DNA of 47,079 nucleotides from Microbacterium testaceum (GTDB taxonomy: Bacteria > Actinomycetota > Actinomycetes > Actinomycetales > Microbacteriaceae): NCBI RefSeq assembly GCF_001476285.1, contig NZ_LDRU01000014.1:1-47079 (forward strand), given 5' to 3'. Of the stretch, positions 1-9,189 are shown in pieces. Every line of letters starts with the position of its first letter. Positions within the stretch are counted from its first letter, which is position 1. The notes under the pieces were generated by a model. It worked only from the letters and a program-made list of their open reading frames with translations. It ran no database searches and had not been told where the DNA came from. The position numbers and the translations under genes were made by a program.

Positions 1-2220
1 ACCTTCACCGCGGGCGGCGCGGGCGACTACCGCCTCCGCCTGATCGACCCTGCGGGGAACACCCGCACATTCACCGGCGCAGTGCAGGCGGCGAAGACCG
101 AGACGAACCGGTGGGACGGCAAGTCGGACGGCGGGGCGCCTCTGGCGGGCGTGGTGCGGGCGGTACTCGAGTACGACTCTACGGCCGACGGGAAGTTGTC
201 CGGCCAGCTCACCGTCGCCACTCCCTATCTCGTGGGAGCGGCCCAGCGCGCGGCCTCCGCCACCGCGGGCTCGGTGGCCGCGGTGAACTCCTCGCTCACG
301 ACGTACGAGAGTCTGTCCAAGGCCGACACCGATGCGGCAGCGATGGAGGACGCGTACGTGCGGTATGCGCGGGAAGAGTTTGAGTGGAACCGCGTCGAGC
401 CGCGCAAGGGATTCTTCGATTGGCCGAAGTTCGACCAGGCAGTCTCGGTCGCTCGTGCGCGCAACATCGACATCATCGGCAAGCTCGTCTACACGGCCGA
501 CTGGGCCACGAGTGCCCCTGCCGGCACTCCGAGTTCGTCCGCGCGGTACTACCCGCCCGCAGACTATGCGGATTATGTGAACTACGCCGTCGCGACCGTC
601 GAGCGCTACAAGGATCGCGTGAAGGTATGGGAGATTTGGAACGAGCCGAACATCGAGCAGTACTGGAAGCCTTCGCCGGACGCGTCCGCCTACGCGCGTC
701 TGTTGAAGGCGACGTACGCAGCGATCAAGGAGGCCGACCCGGATGCCATCGTGCTGACGGGCGGGCTCGCGGGATACTCCGAGCAGTACTTGAACAGCCT
801 GCGGGACGCGGGGGCGATCGACTCCTTCGACGGAATCGGGTTGCACACCTACGTTCAAGGTGCACCGGAATCGAGCACGATCGATAGCTGGATCTCGGCC
901 GCGCAGTCATGGATCGCTCGGAACGCCCCGGGACGGTCGTTGTGGATCACCGAGACGGGCTGGTCGACGTGCACGAGCTGCGGCTCCGGAGCGGGGGTGA
1001 GCGAGGCGGATCAGGCCGCGTACCTCAGCAGGTCGATGATCGACGCTGCCGCGCACGGGGTGGCGGCGTACGCCTGGTTCAACCTGGTCGAGATCGGGGG
1101 CAGCGCCAGCAGGCTCGACAACTACGGACTGATCGAGCAGTCCGGGAGGAAGAAGCCGGCATACTCTGCGCTCGCTCGGACCGGTGCCGGGATGGCCGGT
1201 TCCGTCGCCGCCGGCACCGCCTCACCGAGTACGGGCACATCTACGGTTCTCAGTGATCTCGCGAAGACGACCGACGTAAAGTCCAAGTCGCTGGGCACAG
1301 GCGCAACGTCGAAAGTGTCCGCCGTGACCACGCGCGTGGCAGGTTCGGGGGCGATCGCCTTGGACTACAACTACAAGGCCTCAACCGCGGAGGGCACCGC
1401 CCTCACCATGAACCTGCCCGTTTCGGGAAGGCCGAGTGCCGTGTCGGTCTGGACATACGGCGACAACAGCAATAGCTCGATCTACATGAAGATCACGGAC
1501 GCCAAGGGCGAGATCTTCGAAGGCAAGGTGGGTAACGCGGGACCGGAGGGATGGTCTCGGCAGACACTCTACTTCGACGGGCTGAATCCCAGCTACAAGA
1601 GCTATGGATCCAATGTCGATAAGAAGATCGACTACCCCATCACCGTCACCGATGTGCACGTGTTCAAGTCGTCGACCTCCAAGACCAGCGGTCGCATCAT
1701 CTTCGACGACGTGACTGCGCACTACGGCACCAGCACTCGCGGAGTGGTCTTCTACGGTCGGAACTTCGTGACCCAGGCCCTGTACCGACCGGACTTCTCC
1801 ACGACGAGGGTTCCCGTCGCCAACACGACCGCATACATCTACGATCGCGGAGCCCTGCAAGCCGTGTCGGTGGACTCGTCTCTCGGCGCGGAAGTGACCG
1901 TCTCGTCGGCCCCGAAGTTCCTGGTGTCGTCGAACCGGGTCAATCCGTCGTCGGTGAAGCCCGGTAGTTCCGTCTCGCTCCGCCTCCTCACCGGGGATCG
2001 CACCACGATCACCGTCCAGATCTACACGAAGAGCGGCAAGCTCGTCCGAACCATCGTGGACTCCCGCTCCTACCTCTCCGGAGCGCGCGAGATCGCCTGG
2101 GACGGAAAGGTCACGGGAGGGGCCGTCGCGACCCCGGGGGACTACCGATTCCGGATCAGCGTGTCCGGACCGGACGGTCGGAGCGTCGCCTGGGGACGCC
2201 CCTTCACCATTGCCGGGTGA
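1..2220 (+). CDS. Secreted clan-A glycoside hydrolase (GH39/GH5-like) with FlgD-type Ig modules, 5' truncated
   Basis: The frame is open from base 1, so the N-terminus lies outside the window; 739 codons are visible. Modules in order: the end of a FlgD-like Ig module (W-D-G-K-S near codon 38), a (beta/alpha)8 hydrolase domain at about codons 100-390, a beta-rich jelly-roll-like region at about 430-580, and a second FlgD-like module with W-D-G-K-V near the C-terminus. The hydrolase carries the clan-A signature: W-N-E-P-N with the likely acid/base Glu at codon 215 (bases 643-645) and W-I-T-E-T-G-W with the likely nucleophile at codon 318 (bases 952-954). The FlgD-like ends are typical of exported multidomain enzymes. 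It probably cleaves or trims the polysaccharide made next door. The 3' end overlaps the convergent beta-helix gene by 17 bp. Exact GH family and substrate are not certain. Confidence 0.85.
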   Translation, partial: TFTAGGAGDYRLRLIDPAGNTRTFTGAVQAAKTETNRWDGKSDGGAPLAGVVRAVLEYDSTADGKLSGQLTVATPYLVGAAQRAASATAGSVAAVNSSLTTYESLSKADTDAAAMEDAYVRYAREEFEWNRVEPRKGFFDWPKFDQAVSVARARNIDIIGKLVYTADWATSAPAGTPSSSARYYPPADYADYVNYAVATVERYKDRVKVWEIWNEPNIEQYWKPSPDASAYARLLKATYAAIKEADPDAIVLTGGLAGYSEQYLNSLRDAGAIDSFDGIGLHTYVQGAPESSTIDSWISAAQSWIARNAPGRSLWITETGWSTCTSCGSGAGVSEADQAAYLSRSMIDAAAHGVAAYAWFNLVEIGGSASRLDNYGLIEQSGRKKPAYSALARTGAGMAGSVAAGTASPSTGTSTVLSDLAKTTDVKSKSLGTGATSKVSAVTTRVAGSGAIALDYNYKASTAEGTALTMNLPVSGRPSAVSVWTYGDNSNSSIYMKITDAKGEIFEGKVGNAGPEGWSRQTLYFDGLNPSYKSYGSNVDKKIDYPITVTDVHVFKSSTSKTSGRIIFDDVTAHYGTSTRGVVFYGRNFVTQALYRPDFSTTRVPVANTTAYIYDRGALQAVSVDSSLGAEVTVSSAPKFLVSSNRVNPSSVKPGSSVSLRLLTGDRTTITVQIYTKSGKLVRTIVDSRSYLSGAREIAWDGKVTGGAVATPGDYRFRISVSGPDGRSVAWGRPFTIAG

Positions 2221-3472
2221 CGCCCTTTCGGGCGACGACGGAGCCATCGGCTCGTTCCACGAGGTACGGACCGCCGTCGCCCGATTCGACCTGGTATGAC
2301 GCCGTCCGCGCGCCCTCGACCTGGTTGTCCTGAACGATGATGTTCCGCGTGTTGTCCGACACGAAGACGCCGTAGATCATCTGCCCCGGCTCACCGGAGA
2401 TCGTGTTGCCCTCGACGAGGACCGACTGCGCAGCCTGGTCCCGCAGCTTGCTGATCGCGACACCGCAGCGCCAGTAATCGGGGCTTCCCGAGCGCTGGGC
2501 GACGTCCGAGATCTTGTTCTCCCGCAGGACGACCTGCTGGACCCCCTCGATCTCGACGCCTGTCTTCCCTGTCGGACCGATGGTGTTCTGCGTCACCTGG
2601 ACGTCGACGACGCCACCGCGTCGATCATGGAGATGGATGCCGAAGTCCCGCTTCGACGTGATCGTGTTCCCGGTGACGGTACCGGACCGGGCACCGCTGC
2701 CGAAGTAGATCCCGACCATGTCGGTCGACAGGGTGTTGTTCTGGATCGTGACGTCTGTGGCGTCGTCACCGGCCACCATCACGCCGGTGTCATAGGAACT
2801 CTTCACGGTGTTCCCCTGCACGAGGACGTCCTGGCCGCGTACGTAGATCGCGGACGGTGAGGGAGCCTGCCCTTTGGCGACCTTGTCGATGGTGTTGGAG
2901 GTGATCTTGATGTCCCGCGCGCCAGATTCGACCCGGACAGCGAAGTCGACGATGTCGTCGAACGTGCAGGAGTCGATGACGACGTTCGACGCCGAGCGCC
3001 CGGACTCGGCGTAGACCCGGACCGCGTGCTTCATGCGGATGAACGTGCACCCGCTGATCGTGACGCCGGAAGAGCTGTCGATCTGGAGCGAGACCCCTTG
3101 CGTGGACTGAACGCCGCCATCGAACGTGACGCCCGTCACCTTCACATTGTCCACGCCGTTCGCGAGGACGAAGGGAGCGTCCGTGCGGTCAGCGAGCTTC
3201 AGAGTCGATCCATCCGCGTGCCCGGCCAACTCGACACCGGGCCGCAGCCTGATCGTGGATCGGACGACCTGCGTTCCGGCCGGTAACTCGACCCGCCCTC
3301 CTTGAGGGGCGGAACGGAGGAGCTGATTGAGCTCGTCGGCGTAGTCCGGAGCGCCGTCATCCGGGTCGGGCGCGCACGACGCGAGGAAGACCGTGAAGGC
3401 CGCGACCCCGGCGAAGGCCAGGACGGCACGCCGCGGGACGCGGTGGCTCAGCGCGTCGGGTTCGTCGACCAC
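2204..3472 (-). CDS. Right-handed parallel beta-helix lipoprotein (pectate-lyase-like fold)
   Basis: 422 residues from a GTG start that overlaps the end of the upstream glycosyltransferase gene by 25 bp. The N-terminus has an R-R pair, a hydrophobic stretch and the lipobox L-A-S-C with Cys33, so it should be an exported lipoprotein; the R-R-A-V-L-A context could be a Tat signal. From about residue 60 the sequence is a long series of short beta-strand turns (patterns such as V-T-I-S-G-C-T-F, I-T-S-N-T-I and V-T-Q-N-T-I), the signature of right-handed parallel beta-helix (PbH1) proteins. Such folds serve as polysaccharide lyases, epimerases or glycan-binding proteins. No catalytic motif could be assigned by eye, so lyase activity is only a possibility. 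It converges with the glycoside hydrolase and follows GT genes, which points to a role in processing the polymer. Confidence 0.85.
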   Translation of the reverse strand: MVDEPDALSHRVPRRAVLAFAGVAAFTVFLASCAPDPDDGAPDYADELNQLLRSAPQGGRVELPAGTQVVRSTIRLRPGVELAGHADGSTLKLADRTDAPFVLANGVDNVKVTGVTFDGGVQSTQGVSLQIDSSSGVTISGCTFIRMKHAVRVYAESGRSASNVVIDSCTFDDIVDFAVRVESGARDIKITSNTIDKVAKGQAPSPSAIYVRGQDVLVQGNTVKSSYDTGVMVAGDDATDVTIQNNTLSTDMVGIYFGSGARSGTVTGNTITSKRDFGIHLHDRRGGVVDVQVTQNTIGPTGKTGVEIEGVQQVVLRENKISDVAQRSGSPDYWRCGVAISKLRDQAAQSVLVEGNTISGEPGQMIYGVFVSDNTRNIIVQDNQVEGARTASYQVESGDGGPYLVERADGSVVARKGVTRQW

Positions 3473-4413
3473 ACCGCACCCGCAAATCTCCGGAACCTCG
3501 CAGCCCGTGCCCTCATGGCCGCCCCCTTCTCGCCCGCCCGGCGTGCCTTCGCCCCGAGGAGAAGAGCCCGTGACCCGAGACCCGCCGAGAAGATGGCTCT
3601 CCAGAGGAAGCGGCGCACGGGCCCCGCGGAGAAACGCCAGACGTAGAAGTCGAAGGTGTTCTGCGCCCAGAGGGTGGAGACCGACGAGCCCGCAGCGTTG
3701 ACGGAGGCGGCGATCTCATGGGTCGCGACGACATCCGCGTCCAGCACGACGCGGTAGCCCTGACGGAGCACTCGGTCCGCCAGCTCGATGTCCTCCCCGT
3801 ACATGAACCACCGCTCGGAGAGGAACCCGACGGCCTCCCGCGCGTGGGGAGCGAGATACAGGGCGCATCCGGAGACCCACTCGACGTCCTGCGTGTACGA
3901 GTGGTGCCGGCGATACAGGTGGCGTCCACGGAGGAACGGCACACGGGGGAAGGCCCGCGCGAGCCCGGTGAAGTGAGTGAAGAGAGGCCACAGCCGGGGC
4001 TGCTTCCCCGCCGCTAGGGTCGGCACGTGCGGCCCGCTGTCGACGAGAGGAGCGATGATCCCGATCGTCGAGTCGGCTTCCGCGGCGCGCACGAGGCGGG
4101 CGAGGTCGGCACCCGTGATGCGGGCGTCGGGGTTCAAGAGGAAGATGCCACCGGCAGCCGCGGTCGCAATACCGCGGTTCACGGCACGCGCGAACCCGTC
4201 GTTCGTCTCGCTCTCGATGATGCGGGTCACCAGCCCCTCGGCCTCGAGGCCGCGCGCGATCGACACGGAGTCGTCCGAGGAGCGATTGTCGACGACCACC
4301 ACCTCGACGTCGTCGGACGCGCCGAGCGTGCGAAGGCATCCCTCCAGGTCGTCGGCCGAGTTGTAGCTCACGAGGATCACCGTGGTCACGGACACGTCTG
4401 TCACTTCCTTCAC
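3448..4413 (-). CDS. Glycosyltransferase family 2 (rhamnosyltransferase-like)
   Basis: 321 residues with a GT-A fold. It opens with T-V-I-L-V-S-Y-N-S, then V-V-V-D-N-R-S-S-D (nucleotide-sugar binding, Asp42) and F-L-L-N-P-D-A (residues 92-97), the pattern of the WbbL/RfbF rhamnosyltransferase-like GT2 group. G-E-D-I-E-L-A-D-R further on is the acceptor-side acidic motif. The C-terminal 60 residues are basic and hydrophobic, suggesting membrane association. The GTG start overlaps the TGA of the upstream GT4 gene (GTGA), so the two are translationally coupled. It would add one sugar to the lipid-linked repeat unit on the cytoplasmic face; donor sugar unknown. Confidence 0.85.
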   Translation of the reverse strand: MKEVTDVSVTTVILVSYNSADDLEGCLRTLGASDDVEVVVVDNRSSDDSVSIARGLEAEGLVTRIIESETNDGFARAVNRGIATAAAGGIFLLNPDARITGADLARLVRAAEADSTIGIIAPLVDSGPHVPTLAAGKQPRLWPLFTHFTGLARAFPRVPFLRGRHLYRRHHSYTQDVEWVSGCALYLAPHAREAVGFLSERWFMYGEDIELADRVLRQGYRVVLDADVVATHEIAASVNAAGSSVSTLWAQNTFDFYVWRFSAGPVRRFLWRAIFSAGLGSRALLLGAKARRAGEKGAAMRARAARFRRFAGAVWSTNPTR

Positions 4414-5549
4414 TCTTCGTGCCCGGCGACACGGAAGATCTCTGCGGCGACCTGTGCGCGGTACTGCTCGCGGGAGAAGCGCTCGGAGACGCTCCGCCGC
4501 CCTTGGTCGATGAGCCGCTCGCGCAGTATGTCGTCGGTCCGCAGCATCTCGAGTCGGGATGCCAGCTCGTCGGGGTCGTCCGCCGGGACCACCAGCCCCT
4601 CGCGTCCATCGCCGACGATCTCGACCAGCCCCTGGACGTCGGAGACGATCACCGGAACACCCGCCGCCAGGCCCTCTGCAGCGACGGTCCCGAAGGGCTC
4701 CGCACGAGAAGGGACGACCAACGCGTCCGCCGTGGAGAACAACGGTGGGGCGTCGGCCACGAACCCGGTGAACGTCACCACGTCCGACCCCAGGGAGAGT
4801 TCACGACAAAGGTCGCGCAGCTCGGCTTCGTACCACTCGTACCCGGGGAAGACGGCCCCGGCGAGCGTCAGTCGCACATCGGTCCCGTCTCGACGCATCC
4901 GCGCCACGGCACGGACCGCGACGTCCGTACCCTTGCGGGGGCTCAGGCGACCGAGGTAGAGGATGCGGAACGTGCCCTCGGGGGAGGGCTCATGTCGGAC
5001 CGCGTACGCGGACCAGTCCTTGCCGTTGTAGATCACGCTGGTCCGCGTGCGCACGGAGGGGCAGTCGAGGAAGATCTGGCGCGCCGTGAACTGGCTGTTG
5101 GCGATCACCGAGTGCGCCAGGCGCAGGGGAGACAGGAGCGCGCGCCGCACGAGTGCCGGCGGATCGACCTCCGCTTCGCGCACGTGGAAGACCACACGTT
5201 TCCGGAGAAGACGAGAAGCGAGTGCCCACCACGGCTGCACGATCGTGTTCACGTACACGAGGTCGGGTCGCACGCGACGGATGACCCTCACCATCCGCGG
5301 CCCTCGCCGCACCAGGTCGAAGACGAGCCGGGCGAAGCCGGACGGTTTCAACGCCGACTTCCGCAAGACGGGGACGTCGCGGACGAGGACGTCCGCCCCG
5401 GCCGCCTGGAGCTCGCCTCGAAGAGGACCGTCGACGGGGAGCACGACGGTGACATGGGCCCCGCGATCGCGCAGACCCACGACGGCTTCCAGCGCCATCC
5501 GATCGCTCCCGTAGAGCTCGGCTGACGGGTGGCAGAGCATTACGCGCAT
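4410..5549 (-). CDS. Glycosyltransferase family 4
   Basis: About 379 residues, GT-B fold. The N-terminal half begins M-R-V-M-L-C-H-P-S-A-E-L-Y-G-S-D; the C-terminal half has L-Y-L-G-R-L-S-P-R-K-G and the E-x7-E retaining-enzyme motif (P-S-R-A-E-P-F-G to A-A-E-G-L, Glu284 and Glu292). I chose the ATG at 5549, preceded by a CGGGG stretch; the frame also allows an ATG at 5567, which has no ribosome binding site. It is first of a leftward set GT4-GT2-beta-helix and faces the Wzy-like gene across about 220 bp that should hold divergent promoters. The N-terminal domain resembles the GT4 at 30320-31414, which looks like a paralogue. Confidence 0.88.
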   Translation of the reverse strand: MRVMLCHPSAELYGSDRMALEAVVGLRDRGAHVTVVLPVDGPLRGELQAAGADVLVRDVPVLRKSALKPSGFARLVFDLVRRGPRMVRVIRRVRPDLVYVNTIVQPWWALASRLLRKRVVFHVREAEVDPPALVRRALLSPLRLAHSVIANSQFTARQIFLDCPSVRTRTSVIYNGKDWSAYAVRHEPSPEGTFRILYLGRLSPRKGTDVAVRAVARMRRDGTDVRLTLAGAVFPGYEWYEAELRDLCRELSLGSDVVTFTGFVADAPPLFSTADALVVPSRAEPFGTVAAEGLAAGVPVIVSDVQGLVEIVGDGREGLVVPADDPDELASRLEMLRTDDILRERLIDQGRRSVSERFSREQYRAQVAAEIFRVAGHEE

Positions 5550-5771
5550 GTGGCCCCGATCCGACATATCGAGGCATCGGCCTCTCCGCGGGTCAGCTCG
5601 ACGGCAGAACTCCGTGGCACTGAAAAGGAAATGGGATCCGACCCCCCATCGGCCTGTTCTTTTCGCACAAACACCCCTGAACGATTGATTGGACAGGCGC
5701 CCGTGCCTACGTCGATCGTATCGGAGAATGCAATGAAGGACCGGTCGAGCGCTTATCCTGGAGAAAGCACG

Positions 5772-7214
5772 ATGCGCAGGGGTCTGGCTGATGCCCCCGG
5801 GGAAGGCACCACGGTGACTCGTTCGATTATCACTTCTGCCGCGGCAGCAGTGGTGCTCGTCGCGCTCGTTCTTTTCTTGGGCCCGATTCCGGTTCTCATC
5901 GGAATTCTGGGAATCACCGGCGTCATCGTGGTGCTGCGTTTCCCCCTCGCCGGGATCTACGCCCTGATCGTGCTCCTTCCTTTCAATGCGCTGGTGTCAC
6001 AGGTCGCACCCGGCGTGGTCGGAACCGCCTACGGCGTCATCAAAGACGCCGTCATCGGCCTTCTCCTGATCGCCGCTCTCGTGAACAGGCGTTTCAACCG
6101 CGCGCCCACGAGCATCGCCGTCCTCGTCGGCCTCCTGGCCCTCCTGCCTCTCGTGAGCGGCACGTTCACCCCGTCGCTCGAGCAGGCTCTCTACGGATGG
6201 CGCAACGATTACGAGCCGCTGCTCCTGCTCGTGCTGGTGCCCGCGTTCGTCGAGGTGCGCCACGTGCGCCGGATGCTGATGACCATCATCGCGACCGCGC
6301 AGATCAGCGCCGCGCTCGCGGTCGCCACGTGGACGCAGGGGGTTCAGTGGCTGCTGGACATCGGTCGCCTGCCGGTGCCCGCGGGGCAGCGCTTCCCGAC
6401 CTCCCTCTTCTCTTCCGGCAGCCTGACACCGCGAGCGTTCAGTCCGTACGTCGCGCCGAACGAGCTCGCAGCGGCGATGCTCATCTCCATCGCCGTGGTG
6501 TGGTGCGCGCCGGGCCTGCGTACCTCACGTCGCCTGTTGCTGACCCTGTTGCCCGCCGCCGCCGTTCTCCTCACCGAGTCCCGGAGCGGGTTGTTCGGCG
6601 CCGCCATCCTGGGAGCGGTGCTCCTGGCTCGTGCCCTCCGCAAGTCCTCGCATATCCTCTCCGTCGGCTTCCTGCTCGTCGCGGGCGTGGCGACCGTCGC
6701 CGCCGCGACGCTGTACATCGGCGGCGCCCTCGAGGAGGAGACCGACACGTCCTTCGGCGGTCACGCGGCCAGTCTGCAGGAGGGGCTCGCGCAACTCCTC
6801 GTCCACCCGCTCGGGATGGGCCTCGGAGTCGTCGGCCCCCGATCGCTGCAGTTCGAGACGAACTACCACGTGGAGAGCTACTGGCTCCTCATCGCGCTCG
6901 AGGCGGGGCCGCTCATCCTGGCGATCTTCCTCATCCTGCTCGGGGTTCTCGCCAGCCGCGCGGCGCGGTCCCGAAGCATCGTGGGGTTCCTCCCCGCCGC
7001 CGCGCTCAGCGGGACCCTCGTCTCCCAGATCGTGCTCCCGACCCTCCAGGAGAGCCCGGTCAGCTTCCTGCTCTGGATCTCCATCGGGCTCGCGACGGTC
7101 GTCCAGGTACAGGAGAAGGTGGACCCCGCGTTCACTCTGGGTGAGCACTCCCCCACCTTCGAGCCTCGGCGGCGTAAGGCGCTCTCCGCGCAGAAGAAGC
7201 CGCAATCGGTGTGA
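5772..7214 (+). CDS. Wzy-like polysaccharide polymerase / O-antigen ligase family membrane protein
   Basis: About 480 residues with roughly ten to twelve hydrophobic segments. A large extracytoplasmic loop follows the motif T-E-S-R-S-G-L-F-G, and the region around H-P-L-G-M-G-L-G-V is characteristic of the Wzy_C (O-antigen ligase) family. It should polymerise lipid-linked repeat units on the outer face of the membrane. Start choice: ATG at 5772 follows GGAGAAAG with 8 nt spacing; a GTG at 5814 with GGAAGG upstream and an ATG at 5733 are also in frame. It heads a rightward operon Wzy-GT2-pyruvyl transferase-Wzx. A second Wzy-like gene lies at 31411-32793. Confidence 0.85.
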   Translation: MRRGLADAPGEGTTVTRSIITSAAAAVVLVALVLFLGPIPVLIGILGITGVIVVLRFPLAGIYALIVLLPFNALVSQVAPGVVGTAYGVIKDAVIGLLLIAALVNRRFNRAPTSIAVLVGLLALLPLVSGTFTPSLEQALYGWRNDYEPLLLLVLVPAFVEVRHVRRMLMTIIATAQISAALAVATWTQGVQWLLDIGRLPVPAGQRFPTSLFSSGSLTPRAFSPYVAPNELAAAMLISIAVVWCAPGLRTSRRLLLTLLPAAAVLLTESRSGLFGAAILGAVLLARALRKSSHILSVGFLLVAGVATVAAATLYIGGALEEETDTSFGGHAASLQEGLAQLLVHPLGMGLGVVGPRSLQFETNYHVESYWLLIALEAGPLILAIFLILLGVLASRAARSRSIVGFLPAAALSGTLVSQIVLPTLQESPVSFLLWISIGLATVVQVQEKVDPAFTLGEHSPTFEPRRRKALSAQKKPQSV

Positions 7215-7272
7215 CCGCCTCGCACAGACCCCGAGTGCGCGCACCTCGTCGTCCGAGAGAGAGAAGAACCCC

Positions 7273-8145
7273 GTGAAACTGTCCGTCGTCATTCCGACGA
7301 TCGGCCGCCCCGAACTCGCGCGGGCCGTCCGAAGCGCTCTCGAGCAGACGACACCGGTGCACGAGGTCATCGTGGCCGCCGACACCGTGGATGAACTCAC
7401 CCTTCCCGAGGATGACCGGGTACGCGTGGTTCGCGTCGGTCCGGGCGCCGGAGGGAACGTCGGGCGTCAAAGCGGCATCCGCGAAGCCACCGGGGATCTG
7501 ATCGGTCTTCTCGACGACGACGACGAGTGGGCGCCGACGAAGGTCGAGGTCCTGACCCGCCTCGCCGCGCAGACGTCCGGGCCCTGGATCGCCACCTCCC
7601 GCGTGCGGATGAAGCGCACGAACGGTGCCGAGCTCATCCAGCCGGCCTTCCCCATCCGACCGGGCGAGGATCTCCGCGCGTACATGTTCGCGAAGCGGTC
7701 GCCGCGGAGCGGCCACGGATTCGTCCAGGCCTCCACTCTGATCTTCCCCCGGGAACTCGCCCTGGAGGTCCCCTTCGACGAGAACCTGAAATTCCATCAG
7801 GACGTCTCGTGGCTGACCTCCGTGGCCGCGGCCCATCCCGACCTGACGGTGTTGCAGTCCTGGGAGCCTCTGGCGAGCTACTACGCGACGGAGGGATCCG
7901 TCTCGAAGCGGATCGCTCCGGAGGGATCGATCGCCTGGGCCCGCCGCTTCCTCGCCGACCAGCCACGGCTGCTCGGCGACTTCATCCTCACCCAGTCCCT
8001 GGGTTTCGCCCGGCGTAACGGGTCGGTCGGCTCCATGGTCCGGACCGCCGTCTCCGGCATCCGTTTCGGACGCCCCGGCCCCGCGGCGATCGTCTACGCG
8101 ATCGGCGCGACGGCCAAACAGACCCTCCAGAGCAAAGGCAAGTGA
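7273..8145 (+). CDS. Glycosyltransferase family 2
   Basis: 290 residues from a GTG preceded by a GAGAGAGAGAAG purine tract. GT-A hallmarks: L-S-V-V-I-P-T-I-G-R-P at the N-terminus, G-x-N-V-G-R-Q-S-G-I-R-E-A (donor pocket) and the acidic L-L-D-D-D-D-E-W at residues 79-86 that binds the metal and nucleotide sugar. The C-terminal part (F-H-Q-D-V-S-W-L) gives the acceptor-side acidic residue. The gene sits 58 bp after the Wzy-like gene, and its stop codon abuts the next ATG. A longer upstream reading frame exists but lies wholly inside the Wzy gene and was discarded. Cytoplasmic repeat-unit assembly is inferred; donor unknown. Confidence 0.87.
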   Translation: MKLSVVIPTIGRPELARAVRSALEQTTPVHEVIVAADTVDELTLPEDDRVRVVRVGPGAGGNVGRQSGIREATGDLIGLLDDDDEWAPTKVEVLTRLAAQTSGPWIATSRVRMKRTNGAELIQPAFPIRPGEDLRAYMFAKRSPRSGHGFVQASTLIFPRELALEVPFDENLKFHQDVSWLTSVAAAHPDLTVLQSWEPLASYYATEGSVSKRIAPEGSIAWARRFLADQPRLLGDFILTQSLGFARRNGSVGSMVRTAVSGIRFGRPGPAAIVYAIGATAKQTLQSKGK

Positions 8146-9189
8146 ATGCGCCGCATCTATGTGCGAGGTACCGGCCAGGAAGACAACATCGGAGACGTCA
8201 TCCTCCGTCGCGCCTTCTTCGACGAGCTCTCCCGTGCGGGAGAGCTTCACATCCTCCTCGGGGACGCGAGCGCAGACTTCCTGGCGGCGCTCGATCTGCG
8301 GGACTCCGATGTCGTCTATCGCGATGTCGATGACTGGCGACGGTCGGCCTACCGCTCGGTGCTCCGGCGGGACACATGGTGGGTGGACAAGCCCGGCGAA
8401 CTGCTGCTCGAGGAGGACATCTACAAAGGACAGCGGCGTCTGCTCCCCCTCATCCTCGCCGTCCGCGCGCGAGGCGGACGCGCTCTGCGACTGGGGATCG
8501 GTCAGCGCAAGCCCAATCCCGCGGTGATCGAACGCTTCCGGCGCCTGTACCGCCTGTCCTCGATGGTGGCCTGGCGCGACGTCGACTCCCGCGAGCACTT
8601 CGGTCTCGGCGAAGTCATGCCCGACTGGGGATTCCTCCCGGGCGCCGATTCCGGAGCCCGGCGTCGGCATCGTCTGGTCGTGTCCTACCGGGGCGACCGC
8701 GAACCGCTGTCCGGCGAGACGATCACCGCCATCCGAGAATTCGCCTCGCGCGAGGGCCTCACCGTGACCGTGATCACCCAGGTGGCGAGAGACTCCGCTC
8801 GCAGCAAGGAACTCCACGCGCAGCTCGGCGGCGACCTCGTCGACTGGGAGACCGTCGACGGCCATCGCGCCCAGGAGGATCGCCTTCGCGACATCTATCT
8901 CGAGACCGCTGTCGCCCTCAGCGACCGCCTGCACGTCTTGATCGTCGCGGCCGCGGAAGGCGCCGTGCCGGTCAACCTGATCGCCGAGCCGGACACCAAG
9001 GTGGGGCGGCACTTCGACGCCATCGGATACCACGAGATGACGGTGGCATCCGCGAACCGCGGCTCTGCGGAGATCCTCGACGACCTCGTCGCTCAAGCGG
9101 CGCGCACCGACGAGGCCGTCGCCCAGGTGAGTGCAGCTCGCGCCCGGATCCGGGACGTCGCCCGCCGCGCTCTGGCGATCGCCCCTTGA
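8146..9189 (+). CDS. Polysaccharide pyruvyl transferase family protein
   Basis: 347 residues. The N-terminus M-R-R-I-Y-V-R-G-T-G-Q-E-D-N-I-G-D and the following R-R-A-F are typical of the PS_pyruv_trans family, as are the mid-protein R-D-V-D-S-R-E-H-F-G and the late A-L-S-D-R-L-H-V-L-I stretch, where Ser-Asp-Arg-Leu-His is the family's best conserved site. Members transfer pyruvate from phosphoenolpyruvate to a sugar as a ketal, adding negative charge to exopolysaccharide or cell-wall glycan. It starts directly after the GT2 stop (TGA then ATG), and its own TGA overlaps the TTG start of the flippase gene. The product is therefore predicted to be a pyruvylated polymer. Confidence 0.88.
   Translation: MRRIYVRGTGQEDNIGDVILRRAFFDELSRAGELHILLGDASADFLAALDLRDSDVVYRDVDDWRRSAYRSVLRRDTWWVDKPGELLLEEDIYKGQRRLLPLILAVRARGGRALRLGIGQRKPNPAVIERFRRLYRLSSMVAWRDVDSREHFGLGEVMPDWGFLPGADSGARRRHRLVVSYRGDREPLSGETITAIREFASREGLTVTVITQVARDSARSKELHAQLGGDLVDWETVDGHRAQEDRLRDIYLETAVALSDRLHVLIVAAAEGAVPVNLIAEPDTKVGRHFDAIGYHEMTVASANRGSAEILDDLVAQAARTDEAVAQVSAARARIRDVARRALAIAP

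Noticed and set aside
5529..5771. N-terminal extension of the Wzy-like gene
   Set aside because: Extends over the divergent GT4 start, lacks hydrophobic or family features, and better ribosome sites exist at 5772 and 5814.
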